From the NCBI GenBank assembly GCA_041748175.1, contig JBGTDU010000102.1:1-61550 (forward strand): DNA of 61,550 nucleotides, given 5' to 3'. Within the stretch, counting starts at the first letter, position 1; each line of letters starts with the position of its first letter. Below the pieces are notes generated by a model. That model saw nothing but the letters and a program-made list of their open reading frames with translations. It had not been told where the DNA came from and searched no databases. The translations under genes and the position numbers were made by a program. Positions 27,171-35,056 of the stretch are shown piece after piece. The stretch is from JAHEJB01 sp041748175 (lineage in GTDB: Bacteria; Bacteroidota; Rhodothermia; Rhodothermales; Rubricoccaceae).

Positions 27171-27218
27171 CGAAAGACGGGCTGCCGTGGCGCGATCTCG
27201 CTGTCCCCCGGACTTGGT

Positions 27219-27237
27219 CTGGTGAGCCAATCACCAG
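27219..27237. terminator. Hairpin between convergent kinase and domain-repeat genes
   Basis: CTGGTGA (27219-27225) pairs perfectly with TCACCAG (27231-27237) around GCCAA. It lies between the convergent stops at 27170 and 27251. There is no T-tract, so terminator function is inferred from position. Confidence 0.4.
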
Positions 27238-27276
27238 CGTGGGGCTACTTCTACCATCGTGGGGCTACTTCCGAAA
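27237..27276 (-). repeat. 20-base tandem duplication across a stop codon
   Basis: The bases encoding EVAPRW and the stop of the 27251 gene are repeated immediately downstream with a 20-base period; CGTGGGGCTACTTC occurs twice on the plus strand. The second copy lies beyond the stop. This looks like a recent slippage duplication. Confidence 0.6.
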
Positions 27277-27736
27277 TGTGAAGCTGGGCCGGGCTGCCGC
27301 TATCGCCTTGGGCATACGTACCCACCCAAATGTTGTAGTTGCCGCTTGGCGGATTGTTTAGAATAATGGCGGGGTTGTCGCCCTCGTAATCATCGCTGCA
27401 ATGCCAGTTTCCATTCGCATCATTGACGAGTAGCGTGGTGTCGATGCCTGCCTTGATGTACAAGTAGAGACGGCTGCGGCCCGCCTGATAATTGAAGTCG
27501 ACGTCGGGTTGGGCGTTGTTGATATACCCCCCACAACCACTGCCGGAAATAGAATTTCGGTTGTTCCCGCCCGCACGAACGCTAATGATGTGCGGATCGG
27601 GGGAAAAACCGGCGCTGAGACTGGCCGTGCCAAACATTGGCTCAGCGCGCCAGTTGGGTTGTGCCTGGACGGCTCCGACGGAAAGGAAGAGCCCAAGTGC
27701 CAGAAGGCCAATTCGCACAGGCTTGCTACGCGTCAT
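27251..27736 (-). CDS. Secreted single-domain protein of a local paralogous family (PPC-like fold)
   Basis: This is a 161-residue protein. A signal peptide ending AVQAQ is followed by one copy of a domain of about 125 residues shared with the next three genes. Landmarks are SLSAGFSPDPHIISVRAGG, GCGGYINNAQPDVDFNY, DTTLLVNDANGNWHCSDD and GNYNIWVGTYAQG. The two cysteines (in GCGGY and WHCSDD) are in the same places as in every other copy and probably form a disulfide. The DVDF, DTTLL and YxIWVGTY pattern recalls the bacterial pre-peptidase C-terminal domain. No catalytic residues are seen. Function is unknown. Confidence 0.85.
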   Translation of the reverse strand: MTRSKPVRIGLLALGLFLSVGAVQAQPNWRAEPMFGTASLSAGFSPDPHIISVRAGGNNRNSISGSGCGGYINNAQPDVDFNYQAGRSRLYLYIKAGIDTTLLVNDANGNWHCSDDYEGDNPAIILNNPPSGNYNIWVGTYAQGDSGSPAQLHISEVAPRW

Positions 27737-27899
27737 TTCGGTTATGCGAAGGTGGAGGTAAAGACTCGCGCTTTGGGTCTCGGCCGCCGTTTTTTGTGTA
27801 GTCGGCGATCAAGGTAAGGTGTGTGCCGGGAAACCTCAACAAAGCGGATGCCATGTCCAACGCTCCAAATCCGGGCCAAAGTGCCAGGCCTTACGCGCC

Positions 27900-27943
27900 A
27901 AAAAATAGCCGCCCTGCGTCCGTTTGAGTTGACACAGGGCGGC
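27900..27943 (-). terminator. Rho-independent terminator
   Basis: On the minus strand GCCGCCCTG pairs with CAGGGCGGC (27908-27916 and 27935-27943), followed by TATTTTTT. It sits 25 bases after the stop of the three-domain gene at 27968. This is a textbook intrinsic terminator. Confidence 0.85.
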
Positions 27944-27967
27944 GTTGTGGTCTGGAAACGTGTCCTC

Positions 27968-29323
27968 TCAGCCGTCGGTTGGCTCGGACTCAGAAATGTG
28001 CAGCACGCCCTCGGAACCGGATCCATCCTCGGAGAAGGCACCAACCCAAACGTTGTAAAGGCCCTCTTCTGGATCGAGGATAACAACTCCAGGATTAGTG
28101 CCGTGGAAGTCGTCGTTACAGAGCCAGTCGCCATTGGGAAGACTGACGAGCAATGTTGCGTCGGCGGAGGACTCGGCGTAAAACGTGAGCATTTCGCCCC
28201 CCGCGCTGTACACGAGATTCACATCAGGCGCCGCACTGTTGATAACGCCAGCACAGCCTGGCCCATCGACCGACATGGCGTCGTTGCCGCCGATACGAAG
28301 GGAAATGGTTTCGGGGTCGGGTAGAAAGCCCGGATCGAGATGGAGTGAGCCAAAGGTTGGCACCGTGAACAGACTGATGTTCTCGCCACCTCCGAATTCC
28401 ATCTCGATCTCGTCATCGAATTCCGTGAACTCACCTTCCATGGGTCCTTCAACCTCGGAGAAGAACAGGGTGGCGACGCTTGCTGGCTCGGTTCGAGCCC
28501 GCGCACGCAAGTTGCCAACCCATACGGCGTAGCGACCCGATTCGGGTTCGCCTACCATTAAGCCGGGGTCGAGGCCATCGGCGTCGTCATTGCATTCGTA
28601 ACCACCATCGGGTAGCCCGACGAGGATCGTAAGATCATCGTCTTCGCCGGTGGCCTGTGCATAGACAAAGAGAGAAAGACTTCCGTCTGTCACGAAGTCC
28701 AGCGTTACATCCGGAGCATCGGCATGTACAAATCCATTGCACCCGTCTATTGGGTTGTAGTCATGTCCACCCACGTTTATCTCGTAGGACGAGGGATCCG
28801 GATCGAAACCGCTTCCTAGGCTCAGGGCTCGCTGCGAAGCATCGGACCCCGAAGACAGCTCCACATCCGGAAGTTCCGTGAAGTAGAGCGTGGCAGGTTC
28901 GCTGGCTCCCTCGCCAAACGTGCCAACCCAAATATTGTAGTTGCCCGATTCCGGGTCGTCAATCAAAACGGCAGCGCTAACGCCATCGTAATCATCATTG
29001 CAAACCCACGCGCCGTCCGGGAGGTTTATCAGAATCACCGTGTCAGCAGACGAGCGGACGTAGATTTTGAGCGGGAGGATTCCGTCGGTCTCGAAGTTTA
29101 GGTCGACATCCGGAGCGGCGTTATTGATATAGCCGTTGCATCCTTCAACCGAGTTTTCGTCTGAGCCGCCCGCGAAGATGTCAATGACATTCGGATCGGG
29201 CGTAAAGCCTGTTTCAAGTGAGATGGTGCCATATTGAGGCTCGGCCTGCCAGTCGGGCTGACCAGTCGCTACCGGCGCGAGGAGGATGCCAAGCAAAGCG
29301 AGTTGTAGAGGAATGCGCAGCAT
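27968..29323 (-). CDS. Secreted protein with three copies of the PPC-like Cys-pair domain
   Basis: This is a 451-residue protein from the ATG at 29323, which gives the signal MLRIPLQLALLGILLAPVAT. Three domains follow at about 28-152, 165-291 and 322-447. Each has a CxG(Y/F/V) motif, APDV, a strand with DxxxLIxLPDGxW, CNDD and a closing WVG strand (GCNGYINNAAPDVDL; GCNGFVHADAPDVTL; GCAGVINSAAPDVNL). Acidic linkers join domains 2 and 3 (EFDDEIEMEF). The middle copy is the most diverged (YECNDD for WVCNDD). The paralogues on both sides have one, two and one copies. Likely an extracellular structural or binding protein; the ligand is unknown. Confidence 0.85.
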   Translation of the reverse strand: MLRIPLQLALLGILLAPVATGQPDWQAEPQYGTISLETGFTPDPNVIDIFAGGSDENSVEGCNGYINNAAPDVDLNFETDGILPLKIYVRSSADTVILINLPDGAWVCNDDYDGVSAAVLIDDPESGNYNIWVGTFGEGASEPATLYFTELPDVELSSGSDASQRALSLGSGFDPDPSSYEINVGGHDYNPIDGCNGFVHADAPDVTLDFVTDGSLSLFVYAQATGEDDDLTILVGLPDGGYECNDDADGLDPGLMVGEPESGRYAVWVGNLRARARTEPASVATLFFSEVEGPMEGEFTEFDDEIEMEFGGGENISLFTVPTFGSLHLDPGFLPDPETISLRIGGNDAMSVDGPGCAGVINSAAPDVNLVYSAGGEMLTFYAESSADATLLVSLPNGDWLCNDDFHGTNPGVVILDPEEGLYNVWVGAFSEDGSGSEGVLHISESEPTDG

Positions 29324-29416
29324 GAGGTTGGATAGGCGAAGGTGACGCAATGGAGCGAGGGTGCGGCCCAGGATATCAAAAGGTGGCGGGCCGAACAGCA
29401 AGATAGCCGCCCTCGG

Positions 29417-29440
29417 AGGCGAATCTCCACGCGTTCGCCT
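29417..29440. terminator. Hairpin downstream of the two-domain gene
   Basis: AGGCGAA (29417-29423) pairs with TTCGCCT (29434-29440). It lies 17 bases beyond the stop at 29457. It has no T-tract, so it is a weaker candidate than the terminators of the flanking paralogues. Confidence 0.4.
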
Positions 29441-29456
29441 ACGATGGTGGGCCCGA

Positions 29457-30353
29457 TTATCGAGGGTCAATCTCGGAGATGTACAGTGTCGCACCCGATC
29501 CATCCCCGTTGTACGAGCCGACCCAGATATCATACAATCCTCCCTCCCCGGCGGGAATGACGATCAGCGGGTTTCCGTCGAAGTGCCCATCGTCATTGCA
29601 GACCCAGTTGCCATCGGGCGTGTTGATGAGCAAGGTCGTGTCCTCCTCACTCAATGCGTAGATATACAAATTGGAGCCGCCCGTCGTCTCGTAGTAGAGA
29701 TCAAAATCGGGCGCGTCGGCGACGTAGCCATACGTACACTCGCCCATGCTCAACTCAATCGGGCCTCCGGCTACAACGTCAATCGCGTAGGGATCTGGTA
29801 GAAAGCCTTCCTCAAGCGTTTCGCGCCCGTAGGTAGGGTCGAGAGAGTAATCGGGGACCCCGCCATTCGGTGCACCGCTCGAAGTGTCGCTCGACGGATC
29901 GACTTCCGAGACGAACAGGGTGGCATCGTGGAATTCGTTACTGTATGAGCCGACCCAGATGTTATAGAGACCGTTGTCGGCGTTTGGTAATCTCAAGAGC
30001 GGATCGCCGTCCCCGTAGCTGTCGTCGTTGCACACCCAGCTACCGCTTGGCGTATTGATGAGGAGCGTCGTGTCCCCATCTCCAACGGCGTAGATATACA
30101 AATCGGAGTTGCCTGAGGTCGTGTAATAGAAATCCACATCCGGCGCATCGGAAACGAAGCCGTAGCTGCATCCACCGACTCCAACGTCTATGCTCCCGCC
30201 CGATGTAACCGCTACGGATTGGGGGTCGGGCACGAAGCCCTCATTGAGCGAAAGGCTCCCGAAGTTGGGCTCGGCAGAGATGCTCTGGGAAGATGCGACG
30301 GGCGCGCCCGCAAGCAGTAGCATCGCGAGAGGGAATACGGAAGCTGTGCGCAT
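29457..30353 (-). CDS. Secreted protein with two copies of the PPC-like Cys-pair domain
   Basis: This is a 298-residue protein: signal peptide ending APVASSQ, then domains at about 24-153 and 168-298 joined by a Ser/Gly/Pro linker. Both copies carry the hallmarks (GCSYGFVSDAPDVDFYY and ECTYGYVADAPDFDLYY; DTTLLINTPSGSWVCNDD and DTTLLINTPDGNWVCNDD; YNIWVGSY and YDIWVGSY). They end in the same SEVDP or SEIDPR. Copy 2 is closer to the single domain of the next gene upstream than to copy 1. Role unknown. Confidence 0.87.
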   Translation of the reverse strand: MRTASVFPLAMLLLAGAPVASSQSISAEPNFGSLSLNEGFVPDPQSVAVTSGGSIDVGVGGCSYGFVSDAPDVDFYYTTSGNSDLYIYAVGDGDTTLLINTPSGSWVCNDDSYGDGDPLLRLPNADNGLYNIWVGSYSNEFHDATLFVSEVDPSSDTSSGAPNGGVPDYSLDPTYGRETLEEGFLPDPYAIDVVAGGPIELSMGECTYGYVADAPDFDLYYETTGGSNLYIYALSEEDTTLLINTPDGNWVCNDDGHFDGNPLIVIPAGEGGLYDIWVGSYNGDGSGATLYISEIDPR

Positions 30354-30458
30354 GGTGGCGATCCGATAGATGAGAGGAACGAGAGGGAAGGACGTGAAAG
30401 TAAATATCCGTCTGCGTACCGAACAAGCGGCGACGCTCGCGATTCGGACTGATATCTG

Positions 30459-30498
30459 AAAAAACGAAAGCGCCCGGCCTCTGGAGAAACCGGGCGCT
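30459..30498 (-). terminator. Rho-independent terminator
   Basis: On the minus strand AGCGCCCGG (30490-30498) pairs with CCGGGCGCT (30469-30477), followed by TTCGTTTTTT. It lies 23 bases after the stop of the 30522 gene and isolates it from the two-domain paralogue. Confidence 0.88.
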
Positions 30499-30521
30499 CA
30501 GCACAAGACGGAAGAAGACTC

Positions 30522-30986
30522 CTAGCGCGGATCTATTTCGGACATTGAGAGCGTGGCCTCGGTTAGGTCATCGCCATAGGTGCCGACCCAAACGTTATAC
30601 AGGCCGTCTGCCGCTCCAGGAATGACGACGATCGGGTTGCTTCCTCCAAGACCGTCATCGTTACAAACCCAGGTGCCGTCTGGTTTGTTGATGAGTAGGG
30701 TCGTGTCGGCGGAACCGTCTACGTAAATGTACAGGGCCGAGCCACCCGAGGTCGTGTAGTAGAAATCCACGTCGGGCGCATCGGCGACGAAACCGTAGTT
30801 GCACGAGCCCATGTTGACTTCAATACTCCCGCCGGCCGTCAACGAAACCGAGTGAGGGTCGGGCAGAAAGCCTTCTTCGAGAGTTACGCTTCCGTATGTG
30901 GGCTCTTCCGTGTAGTCTTGTGCAGCACCAGTCGGGACGGAAAGAGCAACGAGCCCGAGAATTGCCAGCGAGAGCGTGATACGCAT
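30522..30986 (-). CDS. Secreted single-domain protein of the same paralogous family
   Basis: This is a 154-residue protein from the ATG at 30986 (signal peptide ending PTGAAQ). One domain follows: VTLEEGFLPDPHSVSLTAGG, SCNYGFVADAPDVDFYYTT, DTTLLINKPDGTWVCNDD, GLYNVWVGTYGDD, and the shared end SEIDPR. It has its own strong terminator. A 7-bp hairpin separates it from the ilvE gene upstream, so it is probably an independent transcription unit. Function unknown. Confidence 0.87.
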   Translation of the reverse strand: MRITLSLAILGLVALSVPTGAAQDYTEEPTYGSVTLEEGFLPDPHSVSLTAGGSIEVNMGSCNYGFVADAPDVDFYYTTSGGSALYIYVDGSADTTLLINKPDGTWVCNDDGLGGSNPIVVIPGAADGLYNVWVGTYGDDLTEATLSMSEIDPR

Positions 30987-31020
30987 AAATCTATTGAGTT
31001 GGTGGGAATTAGGCCGAGGA

Positions 31021-31041
31021 GTGGCTCGAAAGTAGAGCCAC
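31021..31041. terminator. Hairpin between ilvE and the domain-repeat locus
   Basis: GTGGCTC (31021-31027) pairs with GAGCCAC (31035-31041). It lies downstream of the ilvE stop and upstream of the 30986 start. It could be an ilvE terminator or a 5'-UTR structure. There is no T-tract. Confidence 0.4.
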
Positions 31042-31117
31042 CTGCTGTGCTTAGCAAGGAGTCGGCCAAACTCAGCGAATCGTCGAAACGAAGACCGGAC
31101 CGGGCGCGTGATCGTGT

Positions 31118-32080
31118 TCAGGCGGAGACTTCCGAAGTCTCCGTGACATTCTCCAGCAACATGTCGGGTGTCGGAATAAATGTCAACCATCCATGCGGGT
31201 CGTTTCCACCGCGGACCACATCGAAGAAAGCCTCCTGCAATTCTCCGGTTATCGGACCGCGCCGCCCTTCACCAACCACGTGATGATCGACCGTTCGTAC
31301 CGGTGTGATTTCAGCTGCGGTTCCGGTAAAAAATATCTCATCCGCGATGTACAGCGCTTCTCTTGGGAGAAGTTTTTCTTCGACGCTGTAGCCGCGTTCT
31401 CGCGCTAGCGCAATCACCGAATTTCGTGTGATACCTGGCAGTATCGAGAACGCCGTCGGAGACGTGTAAAGAACATCGTCGCGAATCAGGAACAGGTTCT
31501 CTCCGCTGCCTTCCGCAAGAAAACCACTCGTCGTCAGCGCGATGCCTTCGGCAAAGCCCTTCTTCAGCGCGTCCATCTTAATGAGCGACGACGACAGGTA
31601 ATTGCCACCGGCTTTCGAGAGTCCAGGCGTTGTGTTGGGCGCATTGCGATTCCACGAGGACACTTCAACATCTACGCCTTCCTCCAAGGCTTCCGGCCCG
31701 AGATACTGCCCCCACTCCCATACCGCGATAACCGTCTCCACGGGGTTGTTCAGAGGATTCACGCCCATTTTTCCCTCTCCTCGGAATACCAGTGGGCGGA
31801 TGTAGCACGCATCCATCTCACTCGCCGCTATGGTCTGTACAACTGCTTCGTTCAATTCGTCGTGGCTGAACGGAATGGCCATACGATGAATCTTGGCCGA
31901 GTCGATGAGGCGCCGCATGTGTTCGGGCAACCGGAATACGGCGGACCCTTTATCGGTGTCGTAGCAGCGGATCCCCTCGAAAACGGAGGAGCCGTAGTGC
32001 AAGGCATGAGTCAGGACGTGGACGGTGGCATTCTCGTGCGCAACGAGTTCGCCGTTGAACCAAATATCAGGCTTCGTCAA
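31118..32080 (-). CDS. ilvE: Branched-chain amino acid aminotransferase
   Basis: This is a 320-residue fold-type IV PLP enzyme. It opens with PDIWFNGELVAHENATVHVL and has GSSVFEGIRCY, the PLP lysine at about 156 (GLSKAGGNYLSS), and LAEGSGENLFLIRDD followed by ILPGITRNSVIALA. FFTGTAAEITPV completes the signature. It interconverts Leu, Ile and Val with their 2-oxo acids using glutamate/2-oxoglutarate. Length is normal. No other ilv genes are adjacent. Confidence 0.96.
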   Translation of the reverse strand: MTKPDIWFNGELVAHENATVHVLTHALHYGSSVFEGIRCYDTDKGSAVFRLPEHMRRLIDSAKIHRMAIPFSHDELNEAVVQTIAASEMDACYIRPLVFRGEGKMGVNPLNNPVETVIAVWEWGQYLGPEALEEGVDVEVSSWNRNAPNTTPGLSKAGGNYLSSSLIKMDALKKGFAEGIALTTSGFLAEGSGENLFLIRDDVLYTSPTAFSILPGITRNSVIALARERGYSVEEKLLPREALYIADEIFFTGTAAEITPVRTVDHHVVGEGRRGPITGELQEAFFDVVRGGNDPHGWLTFIPTPDMLLENVTETSEVSA

Positions 32081-32178
32081 AGTCGTAGAGGCAGATTTAA
32101 AGGGCTAGTTACTACCGCGCTTCGTTCGTACGGATCCCCGCACGTCGTCGCGGCCTGACCAATATAGTGTGCTCGTTC

Positions 32179-32928
32179 TTACGACACGTGCTGGGCTTGC
32201 ACATCGGCTCTCAGGCCTGGCGAAGCCGCATATCTGGCAATTGTCCAGAGGATCTTCCAGGAGGCTCCGATTGTCCCTGAAACCGTTCCTGTGATCTTGG
32301 AAACGCCGATCCTCTGGCGGTAACTGACCGGGACCTCGGCACACCGAAGGCCCATACGAGCGGCTTTAATCTGCATCTCGACGGTCCAGCCGTAGGTCCG
32401 GTCTTGCATATCGAGGGAGAGCAAACTGCCGTAACGAATCGCCCGAAATGGGCCGAGATCTGTAAACCGGGTGCCCCAAAAACGGCGCATCAGGCCACAT
32501 GCAATGCGGTTGCCAACAAGAGCCTGGGGGAGCATCGCGCCGGATTCGACCATGCCGTTTCGTTTCCCGAGGATTCGCGAGCCGATGACGATATCGGCCG
32601 TTCCATTTCGGATTGGCTCGAGGAGTTCTGGAAGCTCGTCCGGGTGGTCGGAGTAGTCGCCGTCGAGAAAGGCGATGACGTCTGGAGCAAGGCCGTTGGC
32701 CTCCAACTGACGGGCGTAGGCGATACCGCGCAGACACGCGAAGCCATAGCCCTGGAGATCTTCGCGAAGCACGGTTGCACCTGCCGCACGTGCGTTGATC
32801 TCCGTCTCATCGGTCGAAGCGTTGTTTACCACGACAACCTCGTCCACCAACCCTTCGGGCAAGTCGCCGATGACCTTTCCGATCGATCGGGCCTCATTAA
32901 AAGCGGGAATGATGACGAGCGTGCGCAT
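32179..32928 (-). CDS. GT2-family glycosyltransferase (DPM1-like)
   Basis: This is a 249-residue soluble enzyme from the ATG at 32928. It starts RTLVIIPAFNEARSIGKVI, with VVVNNASTDET and the metal/nucleotide DxD-type motif in FLDGDYSDHPDEL. The acceptor side has TDLGPFRAIRYGSLL, then YGWTVEMQIKAARMG and VPVSYRQRIGVSKI. This is the pattern of polyprenyl-phosphate or dolichol-phosphate-mannose-type GT-A enzymes. No membrane helices follow the catalytic domain. Donor and acceptor are unknown. Confidence 0.88.
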   Translation of the reverse strand: MRTLVIIPAFNEARSIGKVIGDLPEGLVDEVVVVNNASTDETEINARAAGATVLREDLQGYGFACLRGIAYARQLEANGLAPDVIAFLDGDYSDHPDELPELLEPIRNGTADIVIGSRILGKRNGMVESGAMLPQALVGNRIACGLMRRFWGTRFTDLGPFRAIRYGSLLSLDMQDRTYGWTVEMQIKAARMGLRCAEVPVSYRQRIGVSKITGTVSGTIGASWKILWTIARYAASPGLRADVQAQHVS

Positions 32929-33009
32929 GGGACCGGATCGTAAAAGCAGAACCCAAGCTAAATGCCGGCCCGGCTCAAAAGGTCGCGCGTGCATTGCAAC
33001 ACGCGGCTC

Positions 33010-34986
33010 CTACTCTACTTTCACAAGACGTCGGCTGATCGATCCGCTTCGCTCTCCTGAAATCCGAACGAGATACAACCCGGAATCAAGACCGTCAAGA
33101 CCGACCGTCAACGAATGATTTCCTTGCGGTTGCAGGCCGTGGTCGATAGTTCGAATCGCCCGGCCGAGTGCATCAAGAATCCGTACCGTTACCTCCTGCT
33201 GTATGGGCAGTTCATAGCGCACGTTGGCAACGCGCCGGGCTGGATTGGGCCACAGATCCATCGTCAGCAACGTTTGACCCGGCAGTTGGTCCTCGTTGGC
33301 GACCGACCCTCCGGTAAAGTGGAACGGATCCAGAGCGGTGCGCGGTGAATAATCATCGCGGGCAATTACGACCCAGGAATAGGCTCCTCGATCCCCGAAT
33401 GAATGGGGTAGAGTCAGCATCGGCTCGGTCACCTCGTACGTCTGGTCTCCGTTCGGCCCGAAGAGAAGAACGGAATAGTTTACCAGGTCGCCTTCCGGGT
33501 CGATCGCAGCTTCCCATGTAAGCGGAATTGATTCGTTATCGATGATCACGGAGCCATCGCCGGGTGTGAGCAAGGCAAAGGATGATGGCGATCCGTTGAG
33601 CCCGACACCTTCTACGAGCGTGAGATCCTGATTGGCAGCGATGTCGTTGACCAAATCCACCTGCCCGCTTGGCCAGCGAACCGTGATATTCGCTGTTGTG
33701 GCTTCGCCTAATCCAAAGTGGGCCACGAGACCATGGCTCTGCGACCCCATACCATCTCCTGCGGAGATCTCCCGGACCATTTGAAGCGAACCCGCTGAGG
33801 CTTCCACCCTAGCGCCGATCCCATCCGGGTTAGACGCTTGACCGCGCAGACGAATCTTGAGCCAACTATTTGATCCGCCATCGTTGAAAAAGAGTGCGTC
33901 TGGCGCGCTGGACTGCCCGGACATATAAAGATCATTCCAGCCATCGCCGTTGACGTCTCCAGTGGTAACCGGTGTGTAATAGCTAAGTCCGCCCAAGCCC
34001 ACTGATGTGGTCATGTCCAAGAAAGTTCCGTTGCCATTGTTGTGGTAGAAGCGGGACGCCTGGGGGTTGTTGGCTACAAATACATCGATCCAGCCGTCAT
34101 TATCAAAGTCAGCGGTGGTCGCAGCCCACGTGTCTTCGTTGGTCGGTCCGGCAATCCCGGCCGTTGCCGCAACATCCACGAAGGTCCCGTTTCCCTGATT
34201 CCTGAACAGGCCGTCACTGCCGCCGGAGTGATTGGCTACAAACACATCAAGCCATCCATCATTGTCAAAGTCGAACCATGTCACGCCCCAGCTAGAGCGA
34301 ACGTCGGCGAGGCCCACACTTGCCGCTACTTCAGAAAAGCCGCCCACGCCATCATTGCGGTAGAGGAGGTTCTCATTGGCAGGGCAAATTCCGACGTAGA
34401 TGTCTACGTCTCCATCGCGGTCGAAATCTGCAGCGTGGGCGCCATAATCGGTTTGAAAATCGGTCGGAAGCAGATAGGATGCGTTGACGAACGTGCCATC
34501 ACCCAAGCCTCGAAAAAGCATATCCATACCGCCGTCGTGCCCAATGAAGACATCAAGGTTGCCATCATTGTCATAGTCCAGCAACAACGAGCCCTGAACC
34601 AGCACGAATCCACTGCCCACATCGATACCCCCGCCTGGTATCGGGAGATAGATCTCTCGAGCGTGATGATACGTGCGCAAATTGGGCTCGAAAGCATAGA
34701 GTACGAGGGCCTCTGAATGCCCATCGCGATCGATGTCTCCGAATATCGAACCCAAAGGGGAATCGCCGGAAATCGGTCTGGCCTCGAAACCCATTTCTCG
34801 GCGAAGAAGCAACCTGGACGGACCCGAGAGATCTGTTCGGCCATCACCGTCCACATCCATTAGGGCTGCGCCCTCAAAGATGCCGCTGCTTCCCGAAGGC
34901 AGTAGATCACTCCGATCCGTGAACGTCTGTGCAAAACCGGGGTCGACCAGGAGGAGGAGGACCGAGAACGCGGCGAATCGCAACAT
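33010..34986 (-). CDS. Secreted FG-GAP/ASPIC-UnbV protein with T9SS sorting domain
   Basis: This is a 658-residue protein from the ATG at 34986; a GTG three codons upstream is less likely. A signal peptide ending DPGFAQ is followed by seven FG-GAP/VCBS repeats (DVDGDGRTDL, DYDNDGNLDVFI, DFDRDGDVDIYV, DFDNDGWLDVFV and others). An ASPIC/UnbV domain is next (SNSWLKIRLRGQASNPDGIG, HFGLGEA, VRWPSGQVD). A fibronectin-like segment and a C-terminal sorting domain close it (LWPNPARRVANVRYEL, ILDALGRAI, SGLYLVRI). It is predicted to form a surface-exposed propeller exported by type IX secretion. Ligand unknown. Confidence 0.9.
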   Translation of the reverse strand: MLRFAAFSVLLLLVDPGFAQTFTDRSDLLPSGSSGIFEGAALMDVDGDGRTDLSGPSRLLLRREMGFEARPISGDSPLGSIFGDIDRDGHSEALVLYAFEPNLRTYHHAREIYLPIPGGGIDVGSGFVLVQGSLLLDYDNDGNLDVFIGHDGGMDMLFRGLGDGTFVNASYLLPTDFQTDYGAHAADFDRDGDVDIYVGICPANENLLYRNDGVGGFSEVAASVGLADVRSSWGVTWFDFDNDGWLDVFVANHSGGSDGLFRNQGNGTFVDVAATAGIAGPTNEDTWAATTADFDNDGWIDVFVANNPQASRFYHNNGNGTFLDMTTSVGLGGLSYYTPVTTGDVNGDGWNDLYMSGQSSAPDALFFNDGGSNSWLKIRLRGQASNPDGIGARVEASAGSLQMVREISAGDGMGSQSHGLVAHFGLGEATTANITVRWPSGQVDLVNDIAANQDLTLVEGVGLNGSPSSFALLTPGDGSVIIDNESIPLTWEAAIDPEGDLVNYSVLLFGPNGDQTYEVTEPMLTLPHSFGDRGAYSWVVIARDDYSPRTALDPFHFTGGSVANEDQLPGQTLLTMDLWPNPARRVANVRYELPIQQEVTVRILDALGRAIRTIDHGLQPQGNHSLTVGLDGLDSGLYLVRISGERSGSISRRLVKVE

Positions 34987-35056
34987 GGCAAACACCTGGT
35001 TATGCTCTCAATAGATACGGCTCGCGATGCTTCGAGTCAAACAGCTCTTCGCCCGC

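Noticed and set aside
27251..30986. Domain-repeat locus read as serine proteases
   Set aside because: No His-Asp-Ser triad or GxSGG motif is present in any of the seven domain copies.
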